Both the position numbers and the translations under genes were made by a program. This document shows, piece by piece, positions 39,846 through 48,400 of a stretch of DNA of 64,000 nucleotides (position 1 is its first letter; each line of letters opens with the position of its first letter). Below the pieces are notes generated by a model that was given only the letters and a program-made list of their open reading frames with translations, was not told the DNA's origin and did not search any database. Location: positions 1 to 64,000 of the forward strand of contig DATGLP010000014.1 of the NCBI GenBank assembly GCA_035294085.1. The letters run 5' to 3'. Source of the stretch: Acidimicrobiales bacterium (GTDB taxonomy: Bacteria > Actinomycetota > Acidimicrobiia > Acidimicrobiales > Bog-793).

Positions 39846-39872
39846 TACACCCGGATATCCGGATGTATCGTA
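39846..39872 (-). promoter_or_regulatory. Operator and -10 region of the merA-merR operon
   Basis: A 22-base near-perfect palindrome (39846-39867, ACACCCGGAT next to ATCCGGATGT with one mismatch, core CGGATATCCG) lies between the merA ribosome site and a minus-strand -10 box TACGAT (39867-39872). Its place over the transcription start is right for an ArsR-type repressor such as the co-transcribed merR product. Confidence 0.65.
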
Positions 39873-40264
39873 CCGCACCTCGCACGCGCCTGCCACGCCG
39901 CCGGCGTCGCGTCGATCGGCGGGCCCGCCGCGACCGCCGAGGCCCCGCCCTCCCGCACCACGGATCGGCGCCGCTCGCGGGCGGCGCGCCGCGCGGCCCG
40001 AGAGCCGTCGGCGAGGAGGGCGAGCGCGAGCGCCCCCCGGACCGGGAGGGTCGGGACAGCGCCGTCGCCTCGCGGGCCGGATCGACGCCCGAGCGCGGCG
40101 AGGCGGGCGAGGGCCGCCCCGTCCCGGCGGCGCACGCCGCGACGCTCGGCGAGGACCCACGAACGCCCGGGCGCACCTCAGGCGCGTGCCCGCCGCGACG
40201 GCTCACGGCTCCCCGAGCCGACGGGGGCGCCGCCAGCTCGGTGCCGGCCCGGGTCGCAGCCTCC
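39873..40264. other. Intergenic stretch, no gene recognised
   Basis: About 390 GC-rich bases between the merA promoter and the end of the YbjQ-type operon. Open frames here give only arginine- and alanine-rich translations without motifs. It should contain the upstream part of the merA promoter; no hairpin terminator stood out. Confidence 0.45.
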
Positions 40265-41095
40265 TCAGCGCGCCGTGCGCAGCGAGCGCGCCTCGAAGGC
40301 GCGTGCCGGGTCGTCGAGCGGGAGGACGAGCTCGGGCTCGAGGCGGCGGGGCCGCTCGGCCGCGAGGCGCAGCGCGGTGCCGTAGCAGACGAAGGCGAGG
40401 ACGTGACGGGCGTGCCCCAGGGGGGCGTCCAGGATGGACACGTCGACGACGCCCGTGGCGCCGGCGCCGAGCGCCGAGCGCTGCAGGCGCTCCATCGCCC
40501 GCTCGCGCGCGTCCTGGAGGGCGCGCGTCAGGTTGTCGAGCTCGACGTTCTGGCCCGCCTGGGCGACGAGCTGACGGAGGGACCGCAGTGGCGCGGCGAC
40601 GAGGCTCGCCCCGGACACGAGGTCGACGGGCTCGAAGCCCGCCCGGGCGAGGAGCACGTAGTCCTGGACCGAGAGGTCGGTCACGAAGGGGCGCACGCCG
40701 CCTGGCCGCCTGGCACCGAGCGGGCGGACGGCCGTCCCGCACAGCGAGACCTGGACCGCGAGCCGCCCGATGCCGAGCTCGACGTCGACGCCGACCACGC
40801 CGGCACCCCCTGCCGCTGCGCACTCGGCGCGCAGTCGCTCGGCGCTCGCCCGGAAGGCGCCCGTCACCGCCTCGGTGGCAGCGGCGAGCTCGACGGGCTC
40901 GCGCTGGCCCACCACGGCGCCGAAGCTGCCGAAGGGGATGGACTGGATCGACACGCCGCTCACGAGGTCGGCGGGCTCGAACCCGGCGCCGTGGAGGAGG
41001 AGGGACTCGTCGACCGACAGGTCGGACGTCGCGGCGCGCCCGGCCGGCGGCGGCGCGCCGAGCGCCGCGAGCGCGGCGCGCAGGTCCTCGCTCAC
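40265..41095 (-). CDS. Double YbjQ/heavy-metal-binding domain protein C
   Basis: About 276 residues with two copies of the YbjQ (Pfam 'heavy-metal binding') fold. Copy 1 begins TSDLSVDESLLLHGAGFEPADLVSGVS, copy 2 VTDLSVQDYVLLARAGFEPVDLVSGAS. Each continues with a helix such as LTRALQDARERAMERLQ and a strand ending in a GTAV or GTAL turn. YbjQ proteins form pentamers; metal binding was proposed from structure and their role is unknown. Last gene of a four-gene leftward operon. GTG start overlapping the previous stop (41092) by 4 bases. Confidence 0.78.
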   Translation of the reverse strand: MSEDLRAALAALGAPPPAGRAATSDLSVDESLLLHGAGFEPADLVSGVSIQSIPFGSFGAVVGQREPVELAAATEAVTGAFRASAERLRAECAAAGGAGVVGVDVELGIGRLAVQVSLCGTAVRPLGARRPGGVRPFVTDLSVQDYVLLARAGFEPVDLVSGASLVAAPLRSLRQLVAQAGQNVELDNLTRALQDARERAMERLQRSALGAGATGVVDVSILDAPLGHARHVLAFVCYGTALRLAAERPRRLEPELVLPLDDPARAFEARSLRTAR

Positions 41096-41934
41096 CGGTC
41101 CACGAGCCGCACGACCGGACGCGGCGGCGGGAGCGGCTCGACGTCCTTGAAGCGCCGGACCCGGTTCCCGCGCAGCTCCGCCTCGACCTGGGGACCGCCG
41201 GCGGCCTCGACCTCGCGCACGACGAGGCGTGCCGCGTGCAGCACGTCGCCCCCGAGCTGGTCGCGCACGCGCTCGCGCGCGAGCGCACGAGCCTGGGTGT
41301 GCGCCCGGACGAGCTGGTCGATCTCGCCGACCGGCGCCGCGCCGTAGGTCACGGTGCCGACGCCGCGCAGCTGGTACTCGGTGACGCACGAGGCGAGCAC
41401 CCCCACCGAGGCGAAGCCGACGGCGATCGCGACCGGCGCGAAGCCCGCCTCGACGAGCTTGCGCAGCTTCTGGCCGGCGAGGAAGGTCGTGAAGGGCGCG
41501 CCCGGCGCCGCAGACCCCTCGAGGGCGACCGCGGTGCCCGAGAGCGAGAACTCGACGGCGGGCGGCGCCGCGAGGCGCTCCACGCGTGCCGAGACGCCGA
41601 TCACCCCGTGCGCCTCGTAGCGGCGGGCCTCGTCGAGGAGGCGATCGTAGGCGGCGCGAAGGCCGCCGAACCAGGCCTCTTCGAGCCAGGTCTGCTCGTA
41701 GTTGTAGCCGTAGAGGCGGTGGTCGGCCGAGACGAAGCCGTGCGGGCAGGGGAACTGCTCGTAGTAGCCGCGGGCGCCGGGCGCACCGGCGCCGAGGAAG
41801 CCCCAGGAGACGACCGAGCAGCCCTGGACGAAGGCGAGCGGCTGCAGCCCCATCGCTCTCGTCGCGGCGAAGTCGTTCGTCGACAGCGCCGAGGACCACG
41901 CCCCGGTGCGCGCCGTGCGGCTGGGCTCGGTCAC
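41092..41934 (-). CDS. Double YbjQ-like domain protein B (divergent)
   Basis: About 280 residues. The first domain starts ALSTNDFAATRAMGLQPLAFVQGCSVVSWGFLG and has a long insertion (YYEQFPCPHGFVSADHRLYGYNYEQTWLEEAW) before RLLDEARRYEAHGVIGVSARVE. The second starts PFTTFLAGQKLRKLVEAGFAPVAIAVGFASVGV. It keeps the alternating pattern of its neighbours but is the most diverged of the three. Same operon; its GTG overlaps the stop of gene A by 4 bases. Function unknown. Confidence 0.75.
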   Translation of the reverse strand: MTEPSRTARTGAWSSALSTNDFAATRAMGLQPLAFVQGCSVVSWGFLGAGAPGARGYYEQFPCPHGFVSADHRLYGYNYEQTWLEEAWFGGLRAAYDRLLDEARRYEAHGVIGVSARVERLAAPPAVEFSLSGTAVALEGSAAPGAPFTTFLAGQKLRKLVEAGFAPVAIAVGFASVGVLASCVTEYQLRGVGTVTYGAAPVGEIDQLVRAHTQARALARERVRDQLGGDVLHAARLVVREVEAAGGPQVEAELRGNRVRRFKDVEPLPPPRPVVRLVDR

Positions 41935-42740
41935 AGGTCGAGGGAGATGACCGACTGCGGCGTCGGCGGGGGCGGGGCGCCCGGCGCGGCGGCCACCGCC
42001 GTCCCGAGCGCGAGGAACTCGATCGTGTGGCTCCCCCACGTGTGGGACTTCTCCACGAGCTTCACCTCGACGACGCCCGAGGCCTCGAGCCGGTTCGCCT
42101 CGTCCTGCATGCGCGTCATGGCGAGCTCGCGCGCGTCGTAGAGCGCCTGGGTGTAGTTCGGAAGCTCCACGTTGCGACCGAGCTGGGACAGCGACTGGGA
42201 CAGCCCGCGGTGCGCGATGTGGTAGACGCAGGTGCCCATCACGAGGCCGAGCGGCACGTGCCCGACGCGCAGCAGGGTCCAGAAGGCCTGGCCCGACAGG
42301 TCGGAGGTGAAGGGCTTGCCGGCCACGTTCCGGTAGGAGCGGCCGTCCTCGGCGCGGATCGCCGTGCCCATCGCGATGAACTCGGCCGCGTCCGAGCCGA
42401 ACTCGTAGTAGTTGACGTCGAGGCGCACGCCGACGACGCCGTCGGCGCCGAGGGCGTCGGCCTCCTCCTCCATGCGGTTCATCGCCAGCTCGCGCGCCTC
42501 GTACATCGCCGAGGTGAGCTTCGTCAGCTCCTGGCTCCGCCCCCAGCGCCGCGCCTGCAGCCCGATGTGGTAGATCGACGAGCCCATCACGAAGCCGAGG
42601 GGGTGGAAGCCGGCTTCCTTCACGAGGAGGAACTCGTTCACCGACAGGTCCGAGGTGAACAGGCCCCGCTCGAGCTCGGCGAGGCGGCGACCGGCGTCGG
42701 CCGGGAGGTCCGCCGGCAGGCGGCCCGGCTCGGCGGCCAT
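41931..42740 (-). CDS. Double YbjQ/heavy-metal-binding domain protein A
   Basis: About 269 residues, two clear YbjQ domains: FTSDLSVNEFLLVKEAGFHPLGFVMGSSIYHIG then MYEARELAMNRMEEEADALGADGVVGVRLDV, and again FTSDLSGQAFWTLLRVGHVPLGLVMGTCVYHIA then LYDARELAMTRMQDEANRLEASGVVEVKLVE. The shared phrase YxARELAMxRMxxEA with a following Gly-Val strand is the family hallmark. No signal peptide, so it should act in the cytoplasm. It follows the 132-residue protein in a TGATG overlap. Confidence 0.8.
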   Translation of the reverse strand: MAAEPGRLPADLPADAGRRLAELERGLFTSDLSVNEFLLVKEAGFHPLGFVMGSSIYHIGLQARRWGRSQELTKLTSAMYEARELAMNRMEEEADALGADGVVGVRLDVNYYEFGSDAAEFIAMGTAIRAEDGRSYRNVAGKPFTSDLSGQAFWTLLRVGHVPLGLVMGTCVYHIAHRGLSQSLSQLGRNVELPNYTQALYDARELAMTRMQDEANRLEASGVVEVKLVEKSHTWGSHTIEFLALGTAVAAAPGAPPPPTPQSVISLDL

Positions 42741-43138
42741 CAGCCCGCCCCGATGACGATCGCCTCGAGCGCCTGGCGCGTCGTCGCCGAGTGCGCGGCC
42801 TCGGCCGCGAGATCGTCGAGGAGGCGGCGCAGCCAGGCGGCGGCGTCGGTGCGCTCGGTCCGGATGCGCACGCCGCCGGAGATGCGCCCGACGGTGAAGC
42901 GCGGCGCGCCGCCCCCGAGCTCGGCGACGAGCTCGTCGTCGCCGACGCGCACGGCGACGCGCCGGATGGCGTCCCCCCGCCGCAGCAGGCCCCCGCCCCG
43001 CTCGACGCGCAGCCGCTCGCCGAGCGCCCCGGCGAGCCGCTCGACGAGGAGGCGCACCATGAGCTCGGTGTCCCGGCCGTCGGCCGCGAGCGAGGCGACC
43101 GCGAGGTCGAGGTCGAGGGCGTCGCCGGCCTCGGACAT
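42740..43138 (-). CDS. Hypothetical protein, first gene of the YbjQ operon
   Basis: About 132 residues: LDLDLAVASLAADGRDTELMVRLLVERLAGALGERLRVERG, then strands AIRRVAVRVGDDELVAELGG and RISGGVRIRTERTDAAAWLRRLLDDLAAEA with a C-terminal helix. An alpha-beta fold of one domain; no catalytic or metal motif. Its stop overlaps the start of the double YbjQ gene A (TGATG), so it is very likely a functional partner of the three YbjQ proteins. I do not recognise the family. Confidence 0.65.
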   Translation of the reverse strand: MSEAGDALDLDLAVASLAADGRDTELMVRLLVERLAGALGERLRVERGGGLLRRGDAIRRVAVRVGDDELVAELGGGAPRFTVGRISGGVRIRTERTDAAAWLRRLLDDLAAEAAHSATTRQALEAIVIGAG

Positions 43139-43178
43139 CGCGCCGATGCTACAGCGCCGGCTCGCCGGGACCGCCGCG

Positions 43179-44204
43179 CTAGCCCCCGGAGACCTCCTCG
43201 AGGCGCTGGCGGCCCCTCGTGATGAAGGGCATCATCGCCCGCAGCTCGGCGCCGACCTTCTCGATGGGGTGCTCGCGCCCGCGTGCGCGCAGCTCGGCGA
43301 AGCGGGGGCGCCCGGCCTCGTTCTCGGCGATCCACTCCCGGGCGAAGCGGCCGTCTCGGATCTCGGCGAGGATCGCCCGCATCTCCTCGCGCACCGCCGG
43401 CGAGATGACGCGCGGACCGCGCGTCAGGTCCCCGTACTCCGCGGTGTCCGAGATGGAGAAGCGCATCCCGGAGATGCCCTGCTCGTACATGAGGTCGACG
43501 ATGAGCTTCAGCTCGTGCAGGCACTCGAAGTACGCCGACTCCGGCTGGTAGCCGGCGTCGACGAGCGTCTCGAAGGCCGCGGTGACGAGGGCGGTCAGCC
43601 CGCCGCAGAGCACGACCTGCTCGCCGAACAGGTCAGTCTCGGTCTCCTCGGTGAAGGTCGTCTCGAGCACCCCGGCGCGCGTCGCCCCGAGGGCGTCGGC
43701 GTACGAGAGGGCGAGCGCCATCGCCTTGCCCGAGGCGTCCTGCTCGACGGCGATGAGGGCCGGCACCCCGCCGCCCTCGACGTAGGTGCGGCGCACGAGG
43801 TGGCCCGGTCCCTTCGGCGCGACCATCGCCACGTCGACGCCGGCAGGGGGAGAGATCGTCCGGTAGCGGATGTTGAAGCCGTGCGCGAAGAACAGGGCGT
43901 CGCCGTCGCGCAGGTGCGGCGCGATCTCGGCCTCGTAGACGGCGGCCTGCTCGGTGTCGGGGAGGAGCACCATGACGAGGTCCGCCTCCGCGCAGGCGTC
44001 GGCCACCGACGCCGTGGCGAGGCCCTGCGCCTCCGCCTTGGCGCGAGACGCCGAGCCCGGGCGCAGCCCGACGCGCACGTCGACGCCCGAGTCGCGCAGG
44101 TTGAGGGCGTGCGCGTGCCCCTGCGAGCCGTAGCCGATGATCGCCACCTTGCGCTCGGCGACGAGGGCGCGATCGGCGTCCTTCGCGTAGTACAGCCTGG
44201 CCAT
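43179..44204 (-). CDS. ilvC: Ketol-acid reductoisomerase (class I)
   Basis: About 341 residues, the short class I form. The NADPH site [32 protein letters not shown] is at residues 20-50. [27 protein letters not shown] and [41 protein letters not shown] provide the Mg-binding and knotted domain residues. It isomerises and reduces acetolactate or acetohydroxybutyrate in valine, leucine and isoleucine synthesis. 33 bases after ilvN, so part of ilvB-ilvN-ilvC under the ilvB attenuator. Confidence 0.96.
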   Translation of the reverse strand: MARLYYAKDADRALVAERKVAIIGYGSQGHAHALNLRDSGVDVRVGLRPGSASRAKAEAQGLATASVADACAEADLVMVLLPDTEQAAVYEAEIAPHLRDGDALFFAHGFNIRYRTISPPAGVDVAMVAPKGPGHLVRRTYVEGGGVPALIAVEQDASGKAMALALSYADALGATRAGVLETTFTEETETDLFGEQVVLCGGLTALVTAAFETLVDAGYQPESAYFECLHELKLIVDLMYEQGISGMRFSISDTAEYGDLTRGPRVISPAVREEMRAILAEIRDGRFAREWIAENEAGRPRFAELRARGREHPIEKVGAELRAMMPFITRGRQRLEEVSGG

Positions 44205-44237
44205 GGTCCCGCTCCCTCGCTCGTGCCCGCTGCGGCG

Positions 44238-44765
44238 CTACCCGCCGGGTCTGCCCCGGCCCGGACCGCCAAGTGTAGGGAGGCCGACGCGCCCGGTGCG
44301 CTGGACCTCGACGATCCCGTGCGGCGCGAGGGCCGCGGCGAAGGCGTCGAGCGCCTCGGGGGCGCCGGCGAGCAGCACCGTGAGCGCGTCCTCGCTCTCG
44401 TCGACGACGGTCGCGCCGGCGGCGGCGACGGCCTCCTCGAGCGCCCGGCGGCCCTCGGGGCTCCGGCGCACGGTGGCGAGCAAGAGCTCGGCGACGTGGG
44501 CGCGCTCGGGGTCGAGCTCGGTGATCTCGACGACGTTCACGAGCTTCGCGATCTGGTCGAGGATCTGCTGGAGCGGCGCCGACTCCACGTCGACGACGAC
44601 GGCGATGCGCGAGAAGCGCTCGTCGTCGGTCGGCGCGACGGCGAGGGAGTAGATGTTGTAGCCGCGCCGGGAGAACAGGCTGGCGACGCGCGCCAGCACC
44701 CCCGCCTTGTTCTCGACGCGCAGCGTCACGAGGTGGTGGCGCGCGGCGGCCGCGGGCGCGCTCAC
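44238..44765 (-). CDS. ilvN: Acetolactate synthase small (regulatory) subunit
   Basis: About 175 residues. The N-terminal ACT domain HHLVTLRVENKAGVLARVASLFSRRGYNIYSLAVAPTDDERFSRIAVVV binds valine and gives feedback inhibition. LNVVEI-type strand KLVNVVEITELDPERAHVAELLLATVR leads to the second domain. It activates and regulates IlvB. GTG start overlapping the ilvB stop by 4 bases, so the two subunits are translationally coupled. Confidence 0.95.
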   Translation of the reverse strand: MSAPAAAARHHLVTLRVENKAGVLARVASLFSRRGYNIYSLAVAPTDDERFSRIAVVVDVESAPLQQILDQIAKLVNVVEITELDPERAHVAELLLATVRRSPEGRRALEEAVAAAGATVVDESEDALTVLLAGAPEALDAFAAALAPHGIVEVQRTGRVGLPTLGGPGRGRPGG

Positions 44766-46492
44766 CGAGGCGCCACCTGGCTCGGGTGGACGACGATGTC
44801 GTCGTTGGCGGCCCCCGCCGGCACCATCGGGAAGACCTGCTCCATCGAGTCGGTGCGGAAGTCGATCACGACGGGGCGGTCGTCGATCTCGTTCGCCTTC
44901 TCGATGGCGGGGGTGACCTCCTCGGGCGTGCTCACCCGGAGGCCGATGCAGCCCATCGCCTCGGCCCAGCGCACGTAGTCGGGCAGGTCGGGCGAGAGGT
45001 AGACCTCCGAGTAGCGCTCCTCGTAGAACATGTGCTGCCACTGGCGGACCATCCCGAGGTAGGCGTTGTTGAGGATCGCCACCTTCACCGGGATGCGCTC
45101 GGCCGAGGCGGTGACGAGCTCCTGGGCGGTCATCTGGAAGCAGCCGTCGCCGTCGATCGCCCAGACCATGCGGTCCGGCCGGCCCACCTTCGCGCCGATC
45201 GCCGCGGGGACGGCGTAGCCCATCGTGCCGAGGCCGCCCGAGTTGATCCACGTCCTCGGGTGGTCGAAGCGCCAGAACTGCGAGGCCCACATCTGGTGCT
45301 GGCCGACGCCGGCGACGAGGATCGTGTCGTCGGGCGTCGCCTCGCGCAGGCGCTCGACGACGAGCTGCGGCTTGAGCGGTCCCTCGGCGTCGCGCTCGTA
45401 GACGAGGGGGAAGCGCCGGCGCCACTCGTCGAGCTGCGCCCACCACGGCGCGAGGCGCTCGGGGGAGAGCGATGCCGGGTCCGCCTGGCGGCGGGCCTCG
45501 AGGCGCGCCGTCAGCGCCTCGATCGCGACGCGGCAGTCCGCGGCGATCGCGACGTCCGGCCGTCGCACCTTGCCGAGCTCGGCGCGGTCCACGTCGACGT
45601 GGATCACCTTGGCTCCGGGGGCGAACGCCGCGACCTTGCCGGTGACCCGGTCGTCGAAGCGGGCGCCGAAGGCGACGAGCAGGTCGGCGCGCTGGAGCGC
45701 CGTCACCGCCGTGTAGCTGCCGTGCATCCCCGGCATCCCGAGACAGCGGCGGTCCGAGTCCGGGAAGGCGCCGCGCGCCATGAGCGTCGTCACGACCGGC
45801 ATGCCGGTGCACTCGACGAAGCGGGCGAGCGCCTCGCTGGCGCCGGCCTTCACCACGCCGCCGCCCACGTAGCACACCGGGCGGCGCGAGGCGGCGACGA
45901 GCTCGGCCGCGGCCTCGAGGACCTGCGGGTCGGGTGCGCCCGGCAGCACGTAGCCGGGCAGGTCCACCTCGTCGTCCCAGTACCAGCGCATCGTGGCGTT
46001 CGCCACGTCCTTCGGGAGGTCGATGACGACCGGACCGGGCCGCCCGGTCGTCGCCACGTGGAAGGCCTCGGCGACCGTGCGCGGGATGTCGGCGGCGTCG
46101 GTGACGAGCCAGTTGTGCTTCGTCACCCCCGCGGTGATCCCCGTCGTGTCGACCTCCTGGAAGGCGTCCGTGCCGATGGCCGTCGTCGCCACCTGGCCGG
46201 TGACGACGACGAGGGGGACCGAGTCCATGTAGGCGTTGGCGAGGGGGGTCATGATGTTCGTCGCCCCGGGCCCGCTCGTCACCATCGCGACGCCCGGCCG
46301 GCCGGTCGCCTGGGCGTAGCCCTCCGCGGCGTGGCCCGCCCCCTGCTCGTGGCGAACGAGGATGTGTCGGATCGACGAGTCGATGATCGGGTCGTAGACG
46401 GGGAGGATGGCCCCGCCGGGCAGGCCGAAGACGACCTCGACCCCCTCGGTCTCGAGGCTCTTGATGAGCGCCTGGGCGCCGGTGAGCTCCAT
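44762..46492 (-). CDS. ilvB: Acetolactate synthase large (catalytic) subunit
   Basis: About 576 residues, a ThDP-dependent enzyme. MELTGAQALIKSLETEGVEVVFGLPGGAILPVYD holds the catalytic region, including the glutamate in VRHEQGAGHAAEGYAQATG. The ThDP/Mg site is WAIDGDGCFQMTAQELVTASAERIPVKVAILNN near residue 445. It joins two pyruvates to acetolactate, or pyruvate and 2-oxobutyrate to acetohydroxybutyrate. ATG start. Preceded by its own promoter, a leader peptide (MALATSLVVIT) and a terminator, although it follows ilvD on the same strand. Confidence 0.96.
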   Translation of the reverse strand: MELTGAQALIKSLETEGVEVVFGLPGGAILPVYDPIIDSSIRHILVRHEQGAGHAAEGYAQATGRPGVAMVTSGPGATNIMTPLANAYMDSVPLVVVTGQVATTAIGTDAFQEVDTTGITAGVTKHNWLVTDAADIPRTVAEAFHVATTGRPGPVVIDLPKDVANATMRWYWDDEVDLPGYVLPGAPDPQVLEAAAELVAASRRPVCYVGGGVVKAGASEALARFVECTGMPVVTTLMARGAFPDSDRRCLGMPGMHGSYTAVTALQRADLLVAFGARFDDRVTGKVAAFAPGAKVIHVDVDRAELGKVRRPDVAIAADCRVAIEALTARLEARRQADPASLSPERLAPWWAQLDEWRRRFPLVYERDAEGPLKPQLVVERLREATPDDTILVAGVGQHQMWASQFWRFDHPRTWINSGGLGTMGYAVPAAIGAKVGRPDRMVWAIDGDGCFQMTAQELVTASAERIPVKVAILNNAYLGMVRQWQHMFYEERYSEVYLSPDLPDYVRWAEAMGCIGLRVSTPEEVTPAIEKANEIDDRPVVIDFRTDSMEQVFPMVPAGAANDDIVVHPSQVAPR

Positions 46493-46544
46493 CTTCCCCT
46501 TCCCTCTCGCTGCCGGGGCACCCGCTGCGAGGCGGCGCGCCCGG

Positions 46545-46574
46545 GAAACAAAACGACCTCCCTTCCGGGAGGCC
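46545..46574 (-). terminator. Attenuator terminator ahead of ilvB
   Basis: Minus-strand GGCCTCCC, loop GGAA, GGGAGGTC (8 pairs, one G-U), followed by GTTTTGTTTCCC. A second hairpin (arms 46578-46585 and 46601-46608, AGCGCACG with CGTGCGCT, perfect) overlaps the leader peptide stop codon. Confidence 0.85.
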
Positions 46575-46606
46575 GCGAGCGCACGGACGGCGAGAGCCGA
46601 CGTGCG

Positions 46607-46642
46607 CTAGGTGATGACTACGAGGCTGGTCGCCAGGGCCAC
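46607..46642 (-). CDS. ilvL: Branched-chain leader peptide of the ilvB attenuator
   Basis: An 11-residue frame from GTG, MALATSLVVIT, with two Leu, two Val and one Ile codon, five of ten residues after the start. Val-Val-Ile stands directly before the final Thr and stop. This composition is expected of a peptide that senses all three branched-chain amino acids. The GTG lies 7 bases after the -10 box, so the message should start at or next to the codon. Confidence 0.85.
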   Translation of the reverse strand: MALATSLVVIT

Positions 46643-46649
46643 GGCGCCG

Positions 46650-46678
46650 ATCTTGCCAGACGGCGCCCGACCAGGCAA
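46650..46678 (-). promoter_or_regulatory. Promoter of ilvB-ilvN-ilvC
   Basis: Minus-strand -35 TTGCCT (46673-46678) and -10 CAAGAT (46650-46655), spacer 17, just after the ilvD stop codon. Confidence 0.6.
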
Positions 46679-46689
46679 GGCGCGCGCCC

Positions 46690-48390
46690 TCACGCCTCGG
46701 TGATCGCCCCCCGATCCGCCCCCGTCGCGAGGCGGGCGAACTTCGCGAGCACGCCCGTCGTGTAGCGCGGGGCGGGCGCCTTCCAGCTGCTGCGGCGCTC
46801 CTCGAGCTCGCGCTCGGTGACGTCGAGGTGGATCGTGCCCGCGTCGGCGTCGATGACGATGCGGTCGCCGTCGCGCACGAGGGCGATCGGGCCGCCGACG
46901 GCCGCCTCGGGCGCGACGTGCCCGACGCACAGGCCCCGCGTCCCACCCGAGAAGCGGCCGTCGGTGACGAGCGCGCAGTCGGCGCCCCGGCCCGCCCCGG
47001 TGAGCGCGCCGGTGACCGCGAGCATCTCGCGCATGCCTGGGCCGCCCTTCGGTCCCTCGTAGCGGATGACGAGGACCGTGCCCGGCTCGATCGAACCGGC
47101 GAGGATCGCCTCCATCGCCGCGTCCTCGCCGTCGAAGACCCGTGCCCGGCCGTCGAAGGTCGTGAGGTCCGTGCCGGCGATCTTCACGACCGCGCCGTCC
47201 GGGGCGAGCGAGCCGCGCAGCACGACGATCCCGCCGCGGACGTGGATCGGTCGGGCGAGGGGGCGGACGACGTCGCCGTCGGGGTCCGGCGGGCGCAGGA
47301 GGGCGAGGTTCTCGGCGAGCGTCCTTCCCGTCACGGTGAGGCAGTCGCCGTCGAGGAGCCCTGCCTCGAGGAGCACCCGCATCACGACCGGGACGCCGCC
47401 GATGCGGTCGAGGTCCACCATGTGGTAGCGGCCGTGCGGCTTCATGTCGGCGAGGTGGGGGACGCGGCGCGAGATGCGGTCGAAGTCGTCGATGCGGAGC
47501 TCGACGCGCGCCTCGTTGGCGATGGCGAGCAGGTGCAAGACGGCGTTCGTCGAGCCGCCGAGCGCCATCGTGACCGCGATGGCGTTCTCGAAGGCGGCCT
47601 TCGTCATGATCTGGCGGGGCCGCAGGTCGCGCTCGAGCAGCTCGACCACGGCGCGTCCCGAGTCGAACGCGACGTCGTCGCGGCGCCGGTCGACGGCGGG
47701 CGGCGACGCGCCGGCCGGGAGCGACATCCCGAGCGCCTCGGCCACCGCGGCCATCGTGTTGGCCGTGAACATGCCGGCGCACGCGCCCTCCGTCGGACAG
47801 GCGTTGCGCTCGATCTCCGCCAGGCCCGCGTCGTCGAGCTCGCCCGCGGCGTGCTCGCCGAGCGCCTCGAAGACGCTCACGATGTCGATCGCCCGGCCGC
47901 GCAGGTGCCCGGGCAGGATCGAGCCGGCGTAGACGAAGACCATCGGCAGGTCGAGGCGCGCCGCCGCCATGAGCATGGCGGGGAGCGACTTGTCGCACCC
48001 GGCGAGACCGACGAAGCCGTCGAAGCGCTCGGCGTGCATCACCGTCTCGACCGAGTCGGCGATCACCTCCCGGCTGACGAGGGAGGCGCGCATCCCCTCG
48101 TGCCCCATCGAGATCCCGTCGGAGACGGTGATCGAGACGAACTCGAGCGGGAAGCCGCCGGCACGGCGCACGCCCGCCTTCGCCGCCTTGGCGAGCCGGG
48201 CGAGCGGCAGGTTGCACGGCGTCACCTCGTTCCACGTCGAGGCGATGCCGATCTGGGGCTTGTCGAAGTCCTCGTCGGTCATGCCGACCGCGCGCAGCAT
48301 GGCGCGGGCCGCGGCGCGCCGTGGGAACTCGGTGACGTCCTGGCTCCGGATCTTGCGGCGTGCGCCGTGACCGGCCGCGGCGTCGGGCAT
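46690..48390 (-). CDS. ilvD: Dihydroxy-acid dehydratase
   Basis: About 566 residues of the IlvD/Edd family. Iron-sulfur cysteines in [30 protein letters not shown] and [27 protein letters not shown]. The C-terminal domain has [25 protein letters not shown] and [21 protein letters not shown]. It dehydrates dihydroxy acids to 2-oxo acids in isoleucine and valine synthesis. ATG start. 10 bases follow gatB's end; downstream, ilvB has its own promoter and attenuator, so ilvD may be less tightly controlled. Confidence 0.96.
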   Translation of the reverse strand: MPDAAAGHGARRKIRSQDVTEFPRRAAARAMLRAVGMTDEDFDKPQIGIASTWNEVTPCNLPLARLAKAAKAGVRRAGGFPLEFVSITVSDGISMGHEGMRASLVSREVIADSVETVMHAERFDGFVGLAGCDKSLPAMLMAAARLDLPMVFVYAGSILPGHLRGRAIDIVSVFEALGEHAAGELDDAGLAEIERNACPTEGACAGMFTANTMAAVAEALGMSLPAGASPPAVDRRRDDVAFDSGRAVVELLERDLRPRQIMTKAAFENAIAVTMALGGSTNAVLHLLAIANEARVELRIDDFDRISRRVPHLADMKPHGRYHMVDLDRIGGVPVVMRVLLEAGLLDGDCLTVTGRTLAENLALLRPPDPDGDVVRPLARPIHVRGGIVVLRGSLAPDGAVVKIAGTDLTTFDGRARVFDGEDAAMEAILAGSIEPGTVLVIRYEGPKGGPGMREMLAVTGALTGAGRGADCALVTDGRFSGGTRGLCVGHVAPEAAVGGPIALVRDGDRIVIDADAGTIHLDVTERELEERRSSWKAPAPRYTTGVLAKFARLATGADRGAITEA

Positions 48391-48400
48391 GCGCCCGAGC

